From assembly GCA_040255445.1 (NCBI GenBank), contig JBDZUZ010000132.1:1-11044 (forward strand): a DNA stretch of 11,044 bases, written 5' to 3'. The notes beneath the pieces were generated by a model. The model was given only the letters and a program-made list of their open reading frames with translations, searched no databases and was not told the DNA's origin. This document shows positions 1 to 6,353 of this stretch, piece by piece. A program made the translations under genes and the position numbers. This DNA is from JBDZUZ01 sp040255445. Lineage in GTDB: Bacteria; Planctomycetota; Phycisphaerae; Phycisphaerales; UBA1924. How positions within the stretch are numbered: the stretch's first letter is position 1; every line of letters starts with the position of its first letter.

Positions 1-17
1 CCATACCATCCCGCCCT

Positions 18-758
18 ATGTCGATCATCATCCTCCAGCACAGCGACCACAACGGCGGCGGCCGCATCGCGGCGACGCTCCGTGACCACGGGTTCAAGCT
101 CGACTTCCGCCGGCCGGACAAGTTCCCGGGCGACCACCTCCGTGGCGTGCCGCAGGACCTGGACAACGTCCACGGCGTGGTCATCCTCGGCGGCCCGCAG
201 AATGTCACCGACATCAGCCAACTCCCGTGGATGCAGGAAGAGGTCGAGTTCATCAAGAAGGCCCACGCGCGGCACCTGCCGGTGATCGGCATCTGCCTGG
301 GCTCGCAGCTCATCGCCCACGCGCTGGGCGGGCAGGTGGCGCCGCGGCCCTCCCCCACCGTCGGCATGAGCCCGATCTCTGTCACGGTCCCGGGCCAGAC
401 CGACACAATCATGGCCGGCATCGCCTGGAAGCACCCGCAGCTCTTCAGCTGCGGGCAGGAAGTGACGCAGCCGCCCGCGGGCGCGACGATCCTCGCGACT
501 TCGCCGGTGTGCAAGGTCGCCGCGTACCGCATCGGTATCCGCACCTTCGGCTTCGCGTTCCACCCCGAGTGCGACCGGCCGATGATCGACTCGCTCATCG
601 TCGCGAGCGGTGATCTGCTCAAGACGATGAACAAGCCCGCGGCGGAAGTGAACGAAGAGGTCGAGGCCGAGTACCAGACCTACGCCCGGCTGTCGGACCG
701 CCTCGCGCTCAACATCGCGACCTTCTGCTTCCCCTTCGAAGCGAAGCTGACGGCCTGA
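18..758 (+). CDS. Class I glutamine amidotransferase (GATase1) domain protein
   Basis: This 246-residue protein is a stand-alone class I glutamine amidotransferase, the fold that hydrolyses glutamine to release ammonia. The nucleophile elbow is GICLGS at residues 91-96, with Cys93 as the likely nucleophile, and His182 and Glu184 in FHPE complete the Cys-His-Glu triad. An oxyanion-type loop, ILGGP, lies at 56-60. Its size and layout match free-standing GMP-synthase-like amidotransferases (COG0518 type) rather than a fused biosynthetic enzyme. No acceptor-substrate domain follows; the last 45 residues form a charged tail. The ATG at 18 is the first in frame and starts a good beta-strand (SIIILQH), but no Shine-Dalgarno sequence is visible in the 17 bases before it. 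The DNA glycosylase gene follows after 34 bases on the same strand, so co-transcription is likely. The domain is clear; the natural acceptor is unknown. Confidence 0.88.
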   Translation: MSIIILQHSDHNGGGRIAATLRDHGFKLDFRRPDKFPGDHLRGVPQDLDNVHGVVILGGPQNVTDISQLPWMQEEVEFIKKAHARHLPVIGICLGSQLIAHALGGQVAPRPSPTVGMSPISVTVPGQTDTIMAGIAWKHPQLFSCGQEVTQPPAGATILATSPVCKVAAYRIGIRTFGFAFHPECDRPMIDSLIVASGDLLKTMNKPAAEVNEEVEAEYQTYARLSDRLALNIATFCFPFEAKLTA

Positions 759-792
759 AACCGATTCGCTGCATTGCTCATCTGATCACCGC

Positions 793-1779
793 ATGCCGAC
801 GACCATGCGCATCACCCCTCCCGCGGACTACCTGCTGCGGCGGGATGTGTGCTCGTACGGCTACTTCCTGCTCGCGCCCAACTACTGGGACGTGAAGGCG
901 GAGACCCTGTCGCGCCCACTCCGCACAAGCGGCGGTGTCTACCAGACCGTGATCAGCCAGCCCGGCGGCGCGGGCGAGCCGCTGGCGGTGAAGATCGCGC
1001 CGACACCCGCCGCGGCGGACAAGAAAGAGATCCGCGCCCAGCTCACCCGCATGCTCCGGCTCGATGAATCCGCCGAGCACATCGCCGAGTTCCACGCGCT
1101 CGACCGCCGATTCAAGAAGTCCGGCCGCGGCCGGCTCTTCCGCTCGCCCACGCTCTTCGAAGATGTCATCAAGACGGTGACGAGCTGCAACGTGACCTGG
1201 CCGAGCACGGTGCAGATGAACCACCGCTTGTGCGATGTGCTCGGCGATCGCGCTGAGAAAGACTGGCCCGCCGCGTTCCCGGTAATCGACCGCGTAGCAC
1301 GGGCCAAGCCGGCGACGCTGCGAGCCCGCTGCCGCGTCGGCTATCGCGATGCGCGGATCGTCGAACTCGCCAAGCTGTTCCGCGCCAGCCCCGCCAAAGG
1401 CGGGCTTGATCAGGCGCGGCTGGAAGATGCAACCACACCCGACGACGAGGTGTACGACACACTGCTCGACCTCCCCGGCATCGGGCCGTACGCCGCGGCG
1501 AACATCATGCAGCTCTTGGGCCGGTACGCGCGGCTGCCGCTCGATACCGAATCGGTGCGGCACGGGCGCACGGTACTGGGGATGGAGGGGACGAGCGCAG
1601 AAATCACCCGGCGTCTCCACGGGCATTACGAGCCGTTCGGCGAGCACCGTTTCCGGAGCTACTGGTTCGAATTGTGGGACTACTACGAGGGGCGGCACGG
1701 CCGGGCCTGGACGTGGGATCGGGATTCGACCGGCCGTTTGTTCACCGCGGCCCAGCTGAGCAAACCGGCCAGCACCTAG
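793..1779 (+). CDS. HhH-GPD superfamily DNA glycosylase (AlkA/OGG-like)
   Basis: This 328-residue protein resembles base-excision repair glycosylases of the HhH-GPD superfamily, which flip out and remove damaged bases. The helix-hairpin-helix is visible as LPGIGPYAAANIM at residues 227-239. After a Gly/Pro-rich turn comes the catalytic aspartate, Asp251 in RLPLDTESV. Upstream, LFEDVIKTVTSCNVTW (121-136) matches the helix that opens the core domain, and residues 1-100 fit the beta-rich N-terminal domain of AlkA/OGG1 relatives. The hairpin lacks the lysine that OGG1 and Nth use as a lyase, so a monofunctional AlkA-like enzyme is more likely; this is inferred from one position. No FeS-cluster cysteines are seen at the C-terminus. 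ATG 793 is used; ATG 805 is an alternative, and neither has a clear Shine-Dalgarno sequence. It probably shares a transcript with the amidotransferase gene. Confidence 0.85.
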   Translation: MPTTMRITPPADYLLRRDVCSYGYFLLAPNYWDVKAETLSRPLRTSGGVYQTVISQPGGAGEPLAVKIAPTPAAADKKEIRAQLTRMLRLDESAEHIAEFHALDRRFKKSGRGRLFRSPTLFEDVIKTVTSCNVTWPSTVQMNHRLCDVLGDRAEKDWPAAFPVIDRVARAKPATLRARCRVGYRDARIVELAKLFRASPAKGGLDQARLEDATTPDDEVYDTLLDLPGIGPYAAANIMQLLGRYARLPLDTESVRHGRTVLGMEGTSAEITRRLHGHYEPFGEHRFRSYWFELWDYYEGRHGRAWTWDRDSTGRLFTAAQLSKPAST

Positions 1780-1860
1780 CACAGGGGCGGGGAGCGACGT
1801 GGGCCGACGCCTGAACCGGGGTCGGTCCGGGCAGGCAGCGTGGGGGTCGTACGGTTTATT

Positions 1861-1889
1861 CGGTTTCATCCGGCCGCGCGGTGAAACCG
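1861..1889 (+). terminator. Hairpin, possible terminator of the amidotransferase-glycosylase unit
   Basis: CGGTTTCA at 1861-1868 pairs perfectly with TGAAACCG at 1882-1889. CCG at 1870-1872 can pair with CGG at 1879-1881 inside, leaving a six-base loop. It lies about 80 bases after the glycosylase stop. No T-run follows, so terminator function is only a guess. Confidence 0.35.
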
Positions 1890-1908
1890 GGACCGGGGTT
1901 GGGGGCTA

Positions 1909-1920
1909 CTTCTTAAGAAG
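1909..1920. promoter_or_regulatory. 12-bp perfect palindrome, possible operator
   Basis: CTTCTTAAGAAG is a perfect 12-bp palindrome. GGTTG/CAACC arms (1921-1932) follow immediately. It is AT-rich compared with its surroundings and lies about 115 bases ahead of the PEP-CTERM gene start, so it could be a dimer-binding operator. Its position is the only support. Confidence 0.3.
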
Positions 1921-2024
1921 GGTTGACCAACCGCTGGATCCGCAGCAGACTGGGGAGAGAGCGTGTGGGCGATTTCGGGGCCGGCGGTTCTTCGTCGGCC
2001 TGACAGCCCGGCCAGGCCGGGACT

Positions 2025-2028
2025 GGAG
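2025..2028 (+). promoter_or_regulatory. Shine-Dalgarno site selecting the GTG start at 2035
   Basis: GGAG ends six bases before the GTG at 2035, which begins a normal signal peptide. The upstream in-frame GTG at 1963 would add 24 residues ahead of the signal peptide. The inverted repeat CCCGGCC/GGCCGGG (2007-2021) ends three bases before this site and might affect ribosome access. Confidence 0.6.
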
Positions 2029-2034
2029 CGGATC

Positions 2035-2697
2035 GTGAAGGGGAAGACGAGAATGTTGCTCGCGGCCGCCGCGGTCTTCGCGGCCGCGCCCGCCGCGTCG
2101 CTGGCGCAGACCGTGCAGCTCGAGAACCTGTCGTGGGAGTTCTACCACGGCGGTTACGCCCAGGCCGACAGCAGCGACTTCGAGACCGTGCAGGACCACT
2201 GGGCGGAGCGAACCTCGCACGAGGTGTCGCGGACGCTGGGCGGCGCGAGTTTTCGGTCGTCCTCGCTGATCACCGCGGGCACACTCTCCGAGGGCCAGGC
2301 GCAGGTGGTCTCGGTGTCGTTCACGATGGTGGTCGAGGCCGAGGTCGCCGCGGCGGCCTCGGGCGGTCTGGCGCACGCGTTCGCGGGGCTGAGCCGACTG
2401 ACGTTCGATGTGCTGCTGCGGGATGTGCCGCACGCGTACACCGGATCGCTGAGCCTGTTTGATGCGCAGGGCGCCGAGTACAGCGGCGGCATGATTTTGA
2501 ACCCGGGCACCTATTCGTACTTCCAGTACGACCCCTTCGCGGTGGATGTCTCGACGTCGTACTTCGTGCTGCCGGGAAACAGCGAATACCGGCTCGAGCG
2601 GCGGGGTGTGACCCTGGGCTTCACGCCGGTGCCGGCGCCGGCGTCGCTGGGATTGCTGGCCGCGGCGGGATTGCTGACGGCACGCCGGCGTCGCTGA
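2035..2697 (+). CDS. PEP-CTERM sorting domain protein, function unknown
   Basis: This exported protein of 220 residues is predicted to be handled by an exosortase. The N-terminus is a Sec signal peptide: basic KGKTR, then an Ala-rich core, with probable cleavage after SLA near residue 24. The C-terminus has the PEP-CTERM layout: the motif VPAPAS at 199-204, a hydrophobic helix (LGLLAAAGLLTA, 205-216) and a final RRRR. The motif has Ala where the canonical version has Glu (VPEPA), a variant I associate with planctomycetes. The body is Ser/Thr/Gly-rich and looks like a small beta-sandwich, but I recognise no enzyme family. The GTG at 2035 is preferred because of its GGAG site and the signal peptide; ATG 2053 and GTG 1963 are alternatives. 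No exosortase gene is in the window. The lipoprotein gene follows 86 bases later. Confidence 0.78.
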   Translation: MKGKTRMLLAAAAVFAAAPAASLAQTVQLENLSWEFYHGGYAQADSSDFETVQDHWAERTSHEVSRTLGGASFRSSSLITAGTLSEGQAQVVSVSFTMVVEAEVAAAASGGLAHAFAGLSRLTFDVLLRDVPHAYTGSLSLFDAQGAEYSGGMILNPGTYSYFQYDPFAVDVSTSYFVLPGNSEYRLERRGVTLGFTPVPAPASLGLLAAAGLLTARRRR

Positions 2698-2745
2698 GCC
2701 GTTGAGGGACGAAGAACACGAGCGGCAAGGATGCCCCGACACGAA

Positions 2746-2760
2746 CCTCCCGGAGGGAGG
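2746..2760 (+). repeat. Hairpin between the PEP-CTERM and lipoprotein genes
   Basis: CCTCCC at 2746-2751 pairs with GGGAGG at 2755-2760 around a GGA loop. The right arm is itself a strong Shine-Dalgarno-like sequence and the left arm an anti-Shine-Dalgarno-like one. It sits 49 bases after the PEP-CTERM stop and 23 before the lipoprotein ATG. It could end the first transcript or shape translation of the second; no T-run follows. Confidence 0.4.
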
Positions 2761-2766
2761 GTCGAA

Positions 2767-2773
2767 GAGAGGA
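2767..2773 (+). promoter_or_regulatory. Ribosome binding site for the lipoprotein gene
   Basis: GAGAGGA ends 10 bases before ATG 2784 (16 before the alternative ATG at 2790). Its spacing supports the first ATG. Confidence 0.5.
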
Positions 2774-2783
2774 CCGGTATCCC

Positions 2784-3239
2784 ATGGAGATGCGCTGCGT
2801 CATCGCGCATGCAACGAGAGCGGCGGTCGTGGCCGGGCTGGGGCTCGGTTCGATCGCGCTCCTCAACGGGTGCACGACCACACGGTCAGAGCCATATCGG
2901 ACGGTCGATCGCCCCTCGGGCGGCAACCAGGGTTCCGCGGCCGACCTGGTCATGAACGATCCGGAGCTCGACGAGTTTGCCGGGTACTTCGACGGGCGGT
3001 CGGATGATCGCCTGGCGGTCCGCGGCGAGAGCGCGTGGGTGTCGAACGTGCTGTGGCCCGAGCCCGCGCCGCCGACGCTCTCCGAGACGCGGCGGATCTT
3101 CCTGCCCACCCGCGCCGAATCGGTGATCTTCTTCCAGCCCGATCAGCGGGGGCGGTACCTGTTCCGCTACGAGCCGCTGCGGCCGTACCCGCAGTATCAG
3201 CATCCGGGATACCGGTATCGGGGCCATCGGGGCCGCTGA
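2784..3239 (+). CDS. Small predicted lipoprotein, function unknown
   Basis: The protein has 151 residues and looks like an exported lipoprotein. Residues 1-29 form a signal peptide, with basic residues near the start and a hydrophobic stretch (AAVVAGLGLGSIALL). It ends in the lipobox-like LNGC with Cys30 as the acylated residue; Asn at -2 is slightly unusual. TTTRSEP after the Cys is typical of lipoprotein tethers. The mature part is short and polar, and the last 30 residues are rich in Tyr, Arg and Pro (PLRPYPQYQH, then repeated YR). I recognise no domain. It follows the PEP-CTERM gene by 86 bases on the same strand and may share its transcript unless the hairpin between them terminates. The start is supported by GAGAGGA upstream. 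Confidence 0.7.
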   Translation: MEMRCVIAHATRAAVVAGLGLGSIALLNGCTTTRSEPYRTVDRPSGGNQGSAADLVMNDPELDEFAGYFDGRSDDRLAVRGESAWVSNVLWPEPAPPTLSETRRIFLPTRAESVIFFQPDQRGRYLFRYEPLRPYPQYQHPGYRYRGHRGR

Positions 3240-3260
3240 ATCGGCGAGCGCAAAAGTCAA

Positions 3261-3292
3261 CGCCCGGGCGGCCGACGCGGCCAACCCGGGCG
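3261..3292. terminator. Hairpin 22 bases after the lipoprotein stop, probable terminator
   Basis: CGCCCGGG at 3261-3268 pairs with CCCGGGCG at 3285-3292. GGCC at 3270-3273 pairs with GGCC at 3279-3282 inside, leaving a five-base loop. Position and strength suggest a terminator, possibly usable in both directions. No U-tract is present. Confidence 0.5.
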
Positions 3293-3306
3293 TGGAACTC
3301 TGGTTC

Positions 3307-3334
3307 GGGCCGGCCGGACGCACTCGGCCGGCCC
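3307..3334. terminator. Second hairpin of the convergent region
   Basis: GGGCCGGCCG at 3307-3316 pairs perfectly with CGGCCGGCCC at 3325-3334, a 10-bp all-GC stem with an eight-base loop. It lies 15 bases after the first hairpin, so the two form a tandem structure. Confidence 0.45.
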
Positions 3335-3459
3335 ACCAACGCCTTCGCATCCCCCGGCACTCGCATCGGTCCTGGCCGGCGACGCCGGGACCGTGCCGCC
3401 CGCCCTCAGCGCTACCCCGACCGCGCCGTCAAGCACGAACCGGCGCGGCGGGCCCCGGT

Positions 3460-3480
3460 CGGTCGCGGCGGGCGCGACCG
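3460..3480 (-). terminator. Hairpin 21 bases after the fibro-slime stop, probable terminator
   Basis: CGGTCGC at 3460-3466 pairs with GCGACCG at 3474-3480 around a seven-base loop. It is the first structure a transcript of the minus-strand fibro-slime gene meets after its stop codon. No U-tract follows. Confidence 0.45.
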
Positions 3481-3501
3481 GCGGGCCGGGTCGACCCCGG
3501 A

Positions 3502-4404
3502 TCAGTCGTACATCGCGGTGGTCGTCGGGGGCTCGACGCTCCGCAGCGCGATCGTCGTGTCGATGCGGAAGTTGGACTGCGTGCGGTGGCGCTCGGCGAA
3601 GAAGAACTTGAGCGAGTAGCTCTGGCCGCTCTGCAGCCAGTTGAGGCGGTCGAGCTCGATGCTCTGGTTCACCGCGCCGTGGACGCCGCCGATGTCGATC
3701 ACCAGCTTGCCATCGATGAACACCCAGACGTCGTCATCGCCGGTGAAGGAAAAGACCTGGCCGGCGCCGCGGTTGAAGACGAACTCGGTCGAGAGCTCGA
3801 AGGTGAAGTGGAAGTTGCGGTCGTTGCCGGCGGAGTTGCCGAAGAGCTCGCCGTTGATCGGGAAGAACCCGCCGCGGTTCGCGAACGTGGCATCGGTGCG
3901 GTCGTTGAAGGTGTAGATGTTGGTGTTGGCCTGGCGGACCAGCGTGAGCTGGAGCTGGCGGGACATGTTGACGTTGGGCGTGTCGCGGAACCACTGGGCG
4001 AGGTTCGCCGCGGTGGTGAGCGCGCCGCTCGATGAGTTGTAGGAGCCCGCCTGATCGCCCTGCTTGGCCGAGATGTACGGACGCGGGGCCATCATGTTGC
4101 GGCCGGCGGCATCGCGCCACTGGCTGGCGAGCTTCTTGCCTGTCGAGCGGAACTGGGGCTTGCCGTCGGCGTCGAGGGTGTCCTGCACCATCTCGCCGTA
4201 CTGGCCGAAGCCGCCGGTGGGCTGCTTCTCGAAGTCCGGATGACCGCCGGAGACCGAACGCTCGCGGAAGTCACGGACGACGCCCGTGAGCTTGAGCGAA
4301 CTGGGAAGGTGGGAGAACTGGTCCTGGGCTCGGGCCACATCGGTGGCGAACCCGGCGGCCAGGACCATCGCGCCGACCGAGCAAACCTTCGCAAACCTGG
4401 ACAT
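3502..4404 (-). CDS. Secreted fibro-slime domain protein
   Basis: This exported protein of 300 residues carries a fibro-slime domain (PA14-like beta sandwich; TIGR02148 as recalled). Residues 1-27 are a signal peptide (MSRFAKVCS, hydrophobic core, then VARAQ). The domain begins with LKLTGVVRDF (about 37-46), passes NFHFTFELSTEF (197-208), and has the hallmark GDDDVWVFIDGKLVIDIGGVHG at 222-243, given here as family signature positions rather than proof of ligand. It ends with SYSLKFFFAERH (262-273) and a beta strand. The Asp-rich loop suggests calcium and perhaps glycan binding, by analogy with PA14. I start at 4404 rather than an ATG 24 bases earlier because GGGAGG lies five bases ahead and the signal peptide then begins normally. 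It has no C-terminal anchor or dockerin, unlike the other exported proteins here. It diverges from murA. Confidence 0.85.
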   Translation of the reverse strand: MSRFAKVCSVGAMVLAAGFATDVARAQDQFSHLPSSLKLTGVVRDFRERSVSGGHPDFEKQPTGGFGQYGEMVQDTLDADGKPQFRSTGKKLASQWRDAAGRNMMAPRPYISAKQGDQAGSYNSSSGALTTAANLAQWFRDTPNVNMSRQLQLTLVRQANTNIYTFNDRTDATFANRGGFFPINGELFGNSAGNDRNFHFTFELSTEFVFNRGAGQVFSFTGDDDVWVFIDGKLVIDIGGVHGAVNQSIELDRLNWLQSGQSYSLKFFFAERHRTQSNFRIDTTIALRSVEPPTTTAMYD

Positions 4405-4409
4405 ACGTG

Positions 4410-4415
4410 CCTCCC
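4410..4415 (-). promoter_or_regulatory. Shine-Dalgarno site selecting the fibro-slime start
   Basis: On the minus strand GGGAGG ends five bases before ATG 4404. The longer frame, starting at 4428, would place this site inside the coding region. Confidence 0.7.
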
Positions 4416-4590
4416 TGACAACCGCCATGTGTACTTCCGTCGCCGCCGGGCCTCTCTCAATCCTCCGGGCGGGGCCTCGCTCCTAGCGGGGCCGACCCGG
4501 CGACGACATCAGCACACAGAGTCAAATACGGGAAGCCGCGCCGCCAGCGACCGGCGCGATGGTTTGGGGAATCGGGAGTGAAACCCTGCG

Positions 4591-4618
4591 GCCTGTGCGG
4601 GCCCCACCCCGCACGGGC
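4591..4618 (+). repeat. Long GC hairpin upstream of murA
   Basis: The arms 4591-4601 and 4608-4618 pair over 11 bases with one T:G wobble, around the loop CCCCAC. It could mark the far end of the fibro-slime leader or a terminator for transcription entering from the left. Its role is unknown. Confidence 0.35.
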
Positions 4619-4725
4619 GGATCGGGGAGTCTCCGGGCGCGGCCGCGGGGGTGGCGATGCGGCGTGGTGCGGAGTTGGTCCGGAGTTGGGCGGCCGCACA
4701 AGCCCGGAAGCCTCACCTGCCGATG

Positions 4726-4731
4726 TATGAT
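4726..4731 (+). promoter_or_regulatory. Possible -10 box for murA
   Basis: TATGAT matches five of six bases of the sigma-70 consensus in a very GC-rich surrounding, 82 bases before the murA ATG. No acceptable -35 box is seen 16-18 bases upstream. Confidence 0.3.
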
Positions 4732-4736
4732 CGGAC

Positions 4737-4760
4737 CGTGCCGGCGGCGACGCCGGTGCG
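4737..4760 (+). repeat. Hairpin in the predicted murA leader
   Basis: CCGGCG (4741-4746) pairs with CGCCGG (4751-4756) around GCGA. The stem extends outward to ten pairs with two G:T wobbles. If the -10 box at 4726 is real, this hairpin would lie at the 5' end of the murA mRNA. Confidence 0.3.
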
Positions 4761-4813
4761 GCCCATCACCACCACTCTCCACCACCGCCACCGGGCCCGG
4801 GTCAGGACACCGC

Positions 4814-6223
4814 ATGGACACCTTTGTCATCGAGGGGGGACGCCGCCTGTCGGGCCGCGTCCGCATCAACGGAAGCAAGAACGCCTCGCTGCCCATGATG
4901 GCGACGGCCCTGCTCACGGATCAGCCCGTGGTGCTGAGGGATGTGCCCGACCTGGCGGACATCCGCAATATGGTGCGGCTGCTGGGCGAGCTGGGCTGCC
5001 CGCGGCTGGACGCCCCGGTCGATGACGGGACCAACAGCGGCGTGATGACGCTGCAGGTGACCGACGACAGCCAGAGCCACGCGCGGTACGACATCGTCCG
5101 GACGATGCGGGCGAGCATCTGCACGCTGGGGCCGATGCTGGCGAAGCGCGGCGAGGCGCGGGTGTCGCTCCCGGGCGGGTGCGCGATCGGCGAGCGGCCG
5201 GTCGACCTGCACCTGCGGGGTCTGCAGGCGCTGGGGGCGGAGATCACGCTCAAGAACGGCGACATCGTGGCCAAGGCTCCGCAGGGCGGGCTGCGGGGGG
5301 CGACGGTCTTCCTGGGCGGGTCGTTCGGCTCGACCGTGCTGGGGACGGCGAATGTGATGTCCGCCGCGACGCTGGCGCGGGGGCGGACGGTGATCGAGTA
5401 CGCGGCGTGCGAGCCGGAGATCGTGGACCTGGCGAAGCTCCTGATCGCGATGGGCGCGAAGATCAGCGGGGCTGGGTCGCCGCGGATCGTGATCGATGGT
5501 GTGAGCGAGCTGGGCGGGGCGGATTACACGGTGATCGCGGACCGGATCGAGGCGGGCACCTTCATGATGGCCGCGGCGATCACCAACGGCGATCTGTACC
5601 TGGACAACTGCCCGATGGATGCGCTGCTGGCGGCGGTGTATCTGCTCGAGTCGGCGGGTGTGCACATCCAGACGGTGAACTCGCTGGGCGCGGGGCGGCA
5701 GCGGACGCCGGCGCTGAGCATGACGGGGTCGGCGACGGCGAGCGCGGCGGGCGATGACCCCTTGCGGCGGACGGTGCGGGTGACCTGCGACCGGATCATC
5801 AAGCCGGTCGAGGTGACGACGCAGCCGCACCCGGGCTTCCCGACGGACCTGCAGGCGCAGCTGATGGCGCTGTTGTGTCTGGCGGATGGCAACTCGGTGA
5901 TTACCGAGCGGATCTTCCCGGATCGGTTCCTGCATGTCGCGGAGTTGTCGCGGATGGGTGCGCGGCTGATCCGGCAGGGCTCGACGGTGATCGTGAGTGG
6001 GGTGCGGCAGCTGGTGGGCGCTCCGGTGATGGCGAGCGATCTGCGCGCATCGGCGGGTCTGGTGCTCGCGGGCATGGCGGCGGAAGGGACGACGGTTGTC
6101 AACCGCGTGTACCACCTGGACCGCGGCTACGAGAAGATGGAAGAGCGGCTGCGGAGCCTGGGGGCGATCATCCGGCGGGTGGATGAGAAGGAGCTCGCGG
6201 GGAGTGAAGTGATCGCGGGCTGA
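4814..6223 (+). CDS. murA: UDP-N-acetylglucosamine 1-carboxyvinyltransferase
   Basis: MurA transfers enolpyruvate from PEP to UDP-GlcNAc, the first committed step of peptidoglycan synthesis, in the cytoplasm. Key positions are present: Lys22-Asn23 in NGSKNASLP, the catalytic Cys123 in LPGGCAIGERPVDLHL (also the fosfomycin target in the family), Asp345 in HPGFPTDLQAQ, Arg411 in DLRASAGLVLAG, and the terminal VYHLDRGYEKME. At 469 residues it is about 50 longer than the E. coli enzyme (419). Most of the excess is a Ser/Thr/Ala/Gly-rich insertion around residues 288-320, with a smaller one near 64-85. The start at ATG 4814 gives the usual MDTFVIEGG opening and has a weak AGGA six bases upstream; the open frame reaching back to 4559 is not MurA-like. 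It is a single-gene unit, divergent from the fibro-slime gene and convergent with the dehydrogenase gene. Confidence 0.97.
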   Translation: MDTFVIEGGRRLSGRVRINGSKNASLPMMATALLTDQPVVLRDVPDLADIRNMVRLLGELGCPRLDAPVDDGTNSGVMTLQVTDDSQSHARYDIVRTMRASICTLGPMLAKRGEARVSLPGGCAIGERPVDLHLRGLQALGAEITLKNGDIVAKAPQGGLRGATVFLGGSFGSTVLGTANVMSAATLARGRTVIEYAACEPEIVDLAKLLIAMGAKISGAGSPRIVIDGVSELGGADYTVIADRIEAGTFMMAAAITNGDLYLDNCPMDALLAAVYLLESAGVHIQTVNSLGAGRQRTPALSMTGSATASAAGDDPLRRTVRVTCDRIIKPVEVTTQPHPGFPTDLQAQLMALLCLADGNSVITERIFPDRFLHVAELSRMGARLIRQGSTVIVSGVRQLVGAPVMASDLRASAGLVLAGMAAEGTTVVNRVYHLDRGYEKMEERLRSLGAIIRRVDEKELAGSEVIAG

Positions 6224-6230
6224 GCCCGCG
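6214..6230 (+). terminator. Hairpin with the murA stop codon in its loop
   Basis: CGCGGGC (6214-6220) pairs perfectly with GCCCGCG (6224-6230), and the three-base loop is exactly the TGA stop codon. It may help end transcription or protect the 3' end. No T-run follows closely. Confidence 0.45.
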
Positions 6231-6353
6231 GGGCGGTGCCGATTTGGTGGGTGATGATCGGAGCACGGCGTTGCGGGAGTCTGCGATTGCCGGAGCGATC
6301 GTCTCTTTCGCACTCGGTCGTTTTGCGATTTGCGCGCGAGCGACGCACAACCC
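6231..6353. other. Unassigned part of the convergent gap after murA
   Basis: This stretch lies between the murA stop hairpin and the 3' element of the dehydrogenase gene. It contains a short AT-richer segment around 6305-6335 and nothing I can name. Confidence 0.4.

Larger units (their letters stand above)
1780..2034. other. Noncoding gap rich in inverted repeats
   Basis: This 255-base gap separates the glycosylase gene from the PEP-CTERM gene. No convincing gene was seen. It holds a hairpin at 1861-1889, a perfect palindrome at 1909-1920 followed at once by a 5-bp-arm inverted repeat at 1921-1932, and a GC inverted repeat at 2007-2021 just ahead of the ribosome binding site. A TTGACC at 1923-1928 could be a -35 box, but the matching -10 (CAGACT at 1946-1951) is poor, so no promoter is called. 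Confidence 0.55.
3240..3501. other. Convergent intergenic region with three strong hairpins
   Basis: This region of 262 bases lies between the 3' ends of the lipoprotein gene (plus) and the fibro-slime gene (minus). No gene was recognised; open frames here are out-of-frame readings of GC-rich DNA. It holds the hairpins at 3261-3292, 3307-3334 and 3460-3480. Confidence 0.6.
4416..4813. other. Divergent intergenic region between fibro-slime and murA genes
   Basis: About 400 bases must hold the promoters of both divergent genes. I see a possible -10 box for murA at 4726-4731 and two hairpins (4591-4618, 4737-4760). For the fibro-slime gene, TTGACT occurs on the minus strand near 4519-4524, but no -10 box fits at the right spacing. 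No gene is apparent; the upstream extension of the murA frame to 4559 lacks similarity to MurA. Confidence 0.5.

Noticed and set aside
778..1869. Minus-strand frame opposite the DNA glycosylase
   Set aside because: The plus-strand protein has a clear helix-hairpin-helix and catalytic Asp; the antisense product has no domain.
1923..1951. Sigma-70 promoter TTGACC with CAGACT
   Set aside because: The -35 box is good but only three of six -10 positions match.
1906..2742. Minus-strand frame opposite the PEP-CTERM gene
   Set aside because: It is Arg-rich, has no signal or motif, and is fully overlapped by a protein with a signal peptide and sorting tail.
3292..4035. Plus-strand frame across the convergent gap and fibro-slime gene
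   Set aside because: It is made of Arg/Ala/Glu/Val-rich antisense sequence, and the fibro-slime frame opposite is unmistakable.
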